Source of the DNA: Chamaecrista fasciculata
Taxonomy: Eukaryota; Streptophyta; Magnoliopsida; Fabales; Fabaceae
Reading direction: 5' to 3'
DNA length: 64,000 bases
Assembly: GCA_003254925.1 (NCBI GenBank)
Contig: QANZ01034490.1
Coordinates: forward strand, 23,940 to 87,939
The first letter of the stretch is position 1. Every line of letters starts with the position of its first letter. Positions 63,970 to 64,000 of the stretch are shown here, in pieces. A program made the position numbers and the translations under genes. The notes under the pieces are model-generated. The model saw only the letters and a program-made list of their open reading frames with translations, was not told where the DNA came from and did not search any database.

Positions 63970-64000
<31 letters not shown>
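63970..64000. repeat. (AT)n run at the window end
   Basis: At least 31 bp of AT units that continue beyond the window edge. Confidence 0.9.

Overview
The window is nuclear DNA of a flowering plant, most likely a eudicot. The sequence is AT-rich, the genes carry GT-AG introns, and every gene I could rebuild resembles an Arabidopsis family member. Seven protein-coding genes are supported. In order they are: ASFT/HHT1, a BAHD feruloyl transferase of suberin synthesis (111-2086, minus); ARP2, actin-related protein 2 (4274-11884, minus, 15 exons); an EXA1-type GYF-domain translation repressor (15654-23453, plus, 11 exons); a P-class PPR protein like At5g14080 (29178-31219, minus); an ACT-domain-repeat protein of the ACR4/ACR6 group (32143-35066, minus, 7 coding exons); the class I TCP factor TCP20 (48285-49235, minus, one coding exon); and the metal-nicotianamine transporter YSL6 (57081-62354, minus, 7 exons). 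Exon limits were placed by hand from splice sites, reading phase and family similarity. All seven models stay in frame from start to stop.

The genes are not an operon. From what I remember of Arabidopsis, ARP2, TCP20 and YSL6 are immediate neighbours there (At3g27000, At3g27010, At3g27020). The order ARP2 ... TCP20 ... YSL6 on one strand here therefore looks like an ancestral block, opened up by the GYF, PPR and ACR genes and by transposons. ARP2 and the GYF gene are divergent across 3.8 kb. The GYF and PPR genes converge on a 4.0-kb retrotransposon.

The space between genes is dominated by small transposons. A 4038-bp LTR element (24095-28132) has 604-bp LTRs, a GTTTG target duplication and only a gag frame, which two TAG codons interrupt. 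It is a non-autonomous, TR-GAG-like Ty3/gypsy element. At least eleven miniature inverted-repeat elements are present; six have clear 9-10 bp target duplications and two more have 9-bp duplications with one mismatch, which points to Mutator-like transposition. Their ends share a pattern: GG, then an A-rich stretch, then repeated short blocks resembling TTTTGGTCCC. Two SINE-like elements, a decayed Ty1/copia fragment and several very small poly(A) insertions between direct repeats are also present.

The stretches 37.9-48 kb and 49.8-57 kb are gene-poor and AT-rich. Assembly gaps lie at 26635-26650 and 37291-37438, with single N bases at 15390, 35174 and 37075. I saw no rRNA genes, ordinary tRNA genes or CRISPR arrays, and no clearly new multi-gene system. 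The most interesting material is the transposon end architecture and the micro-insertions.
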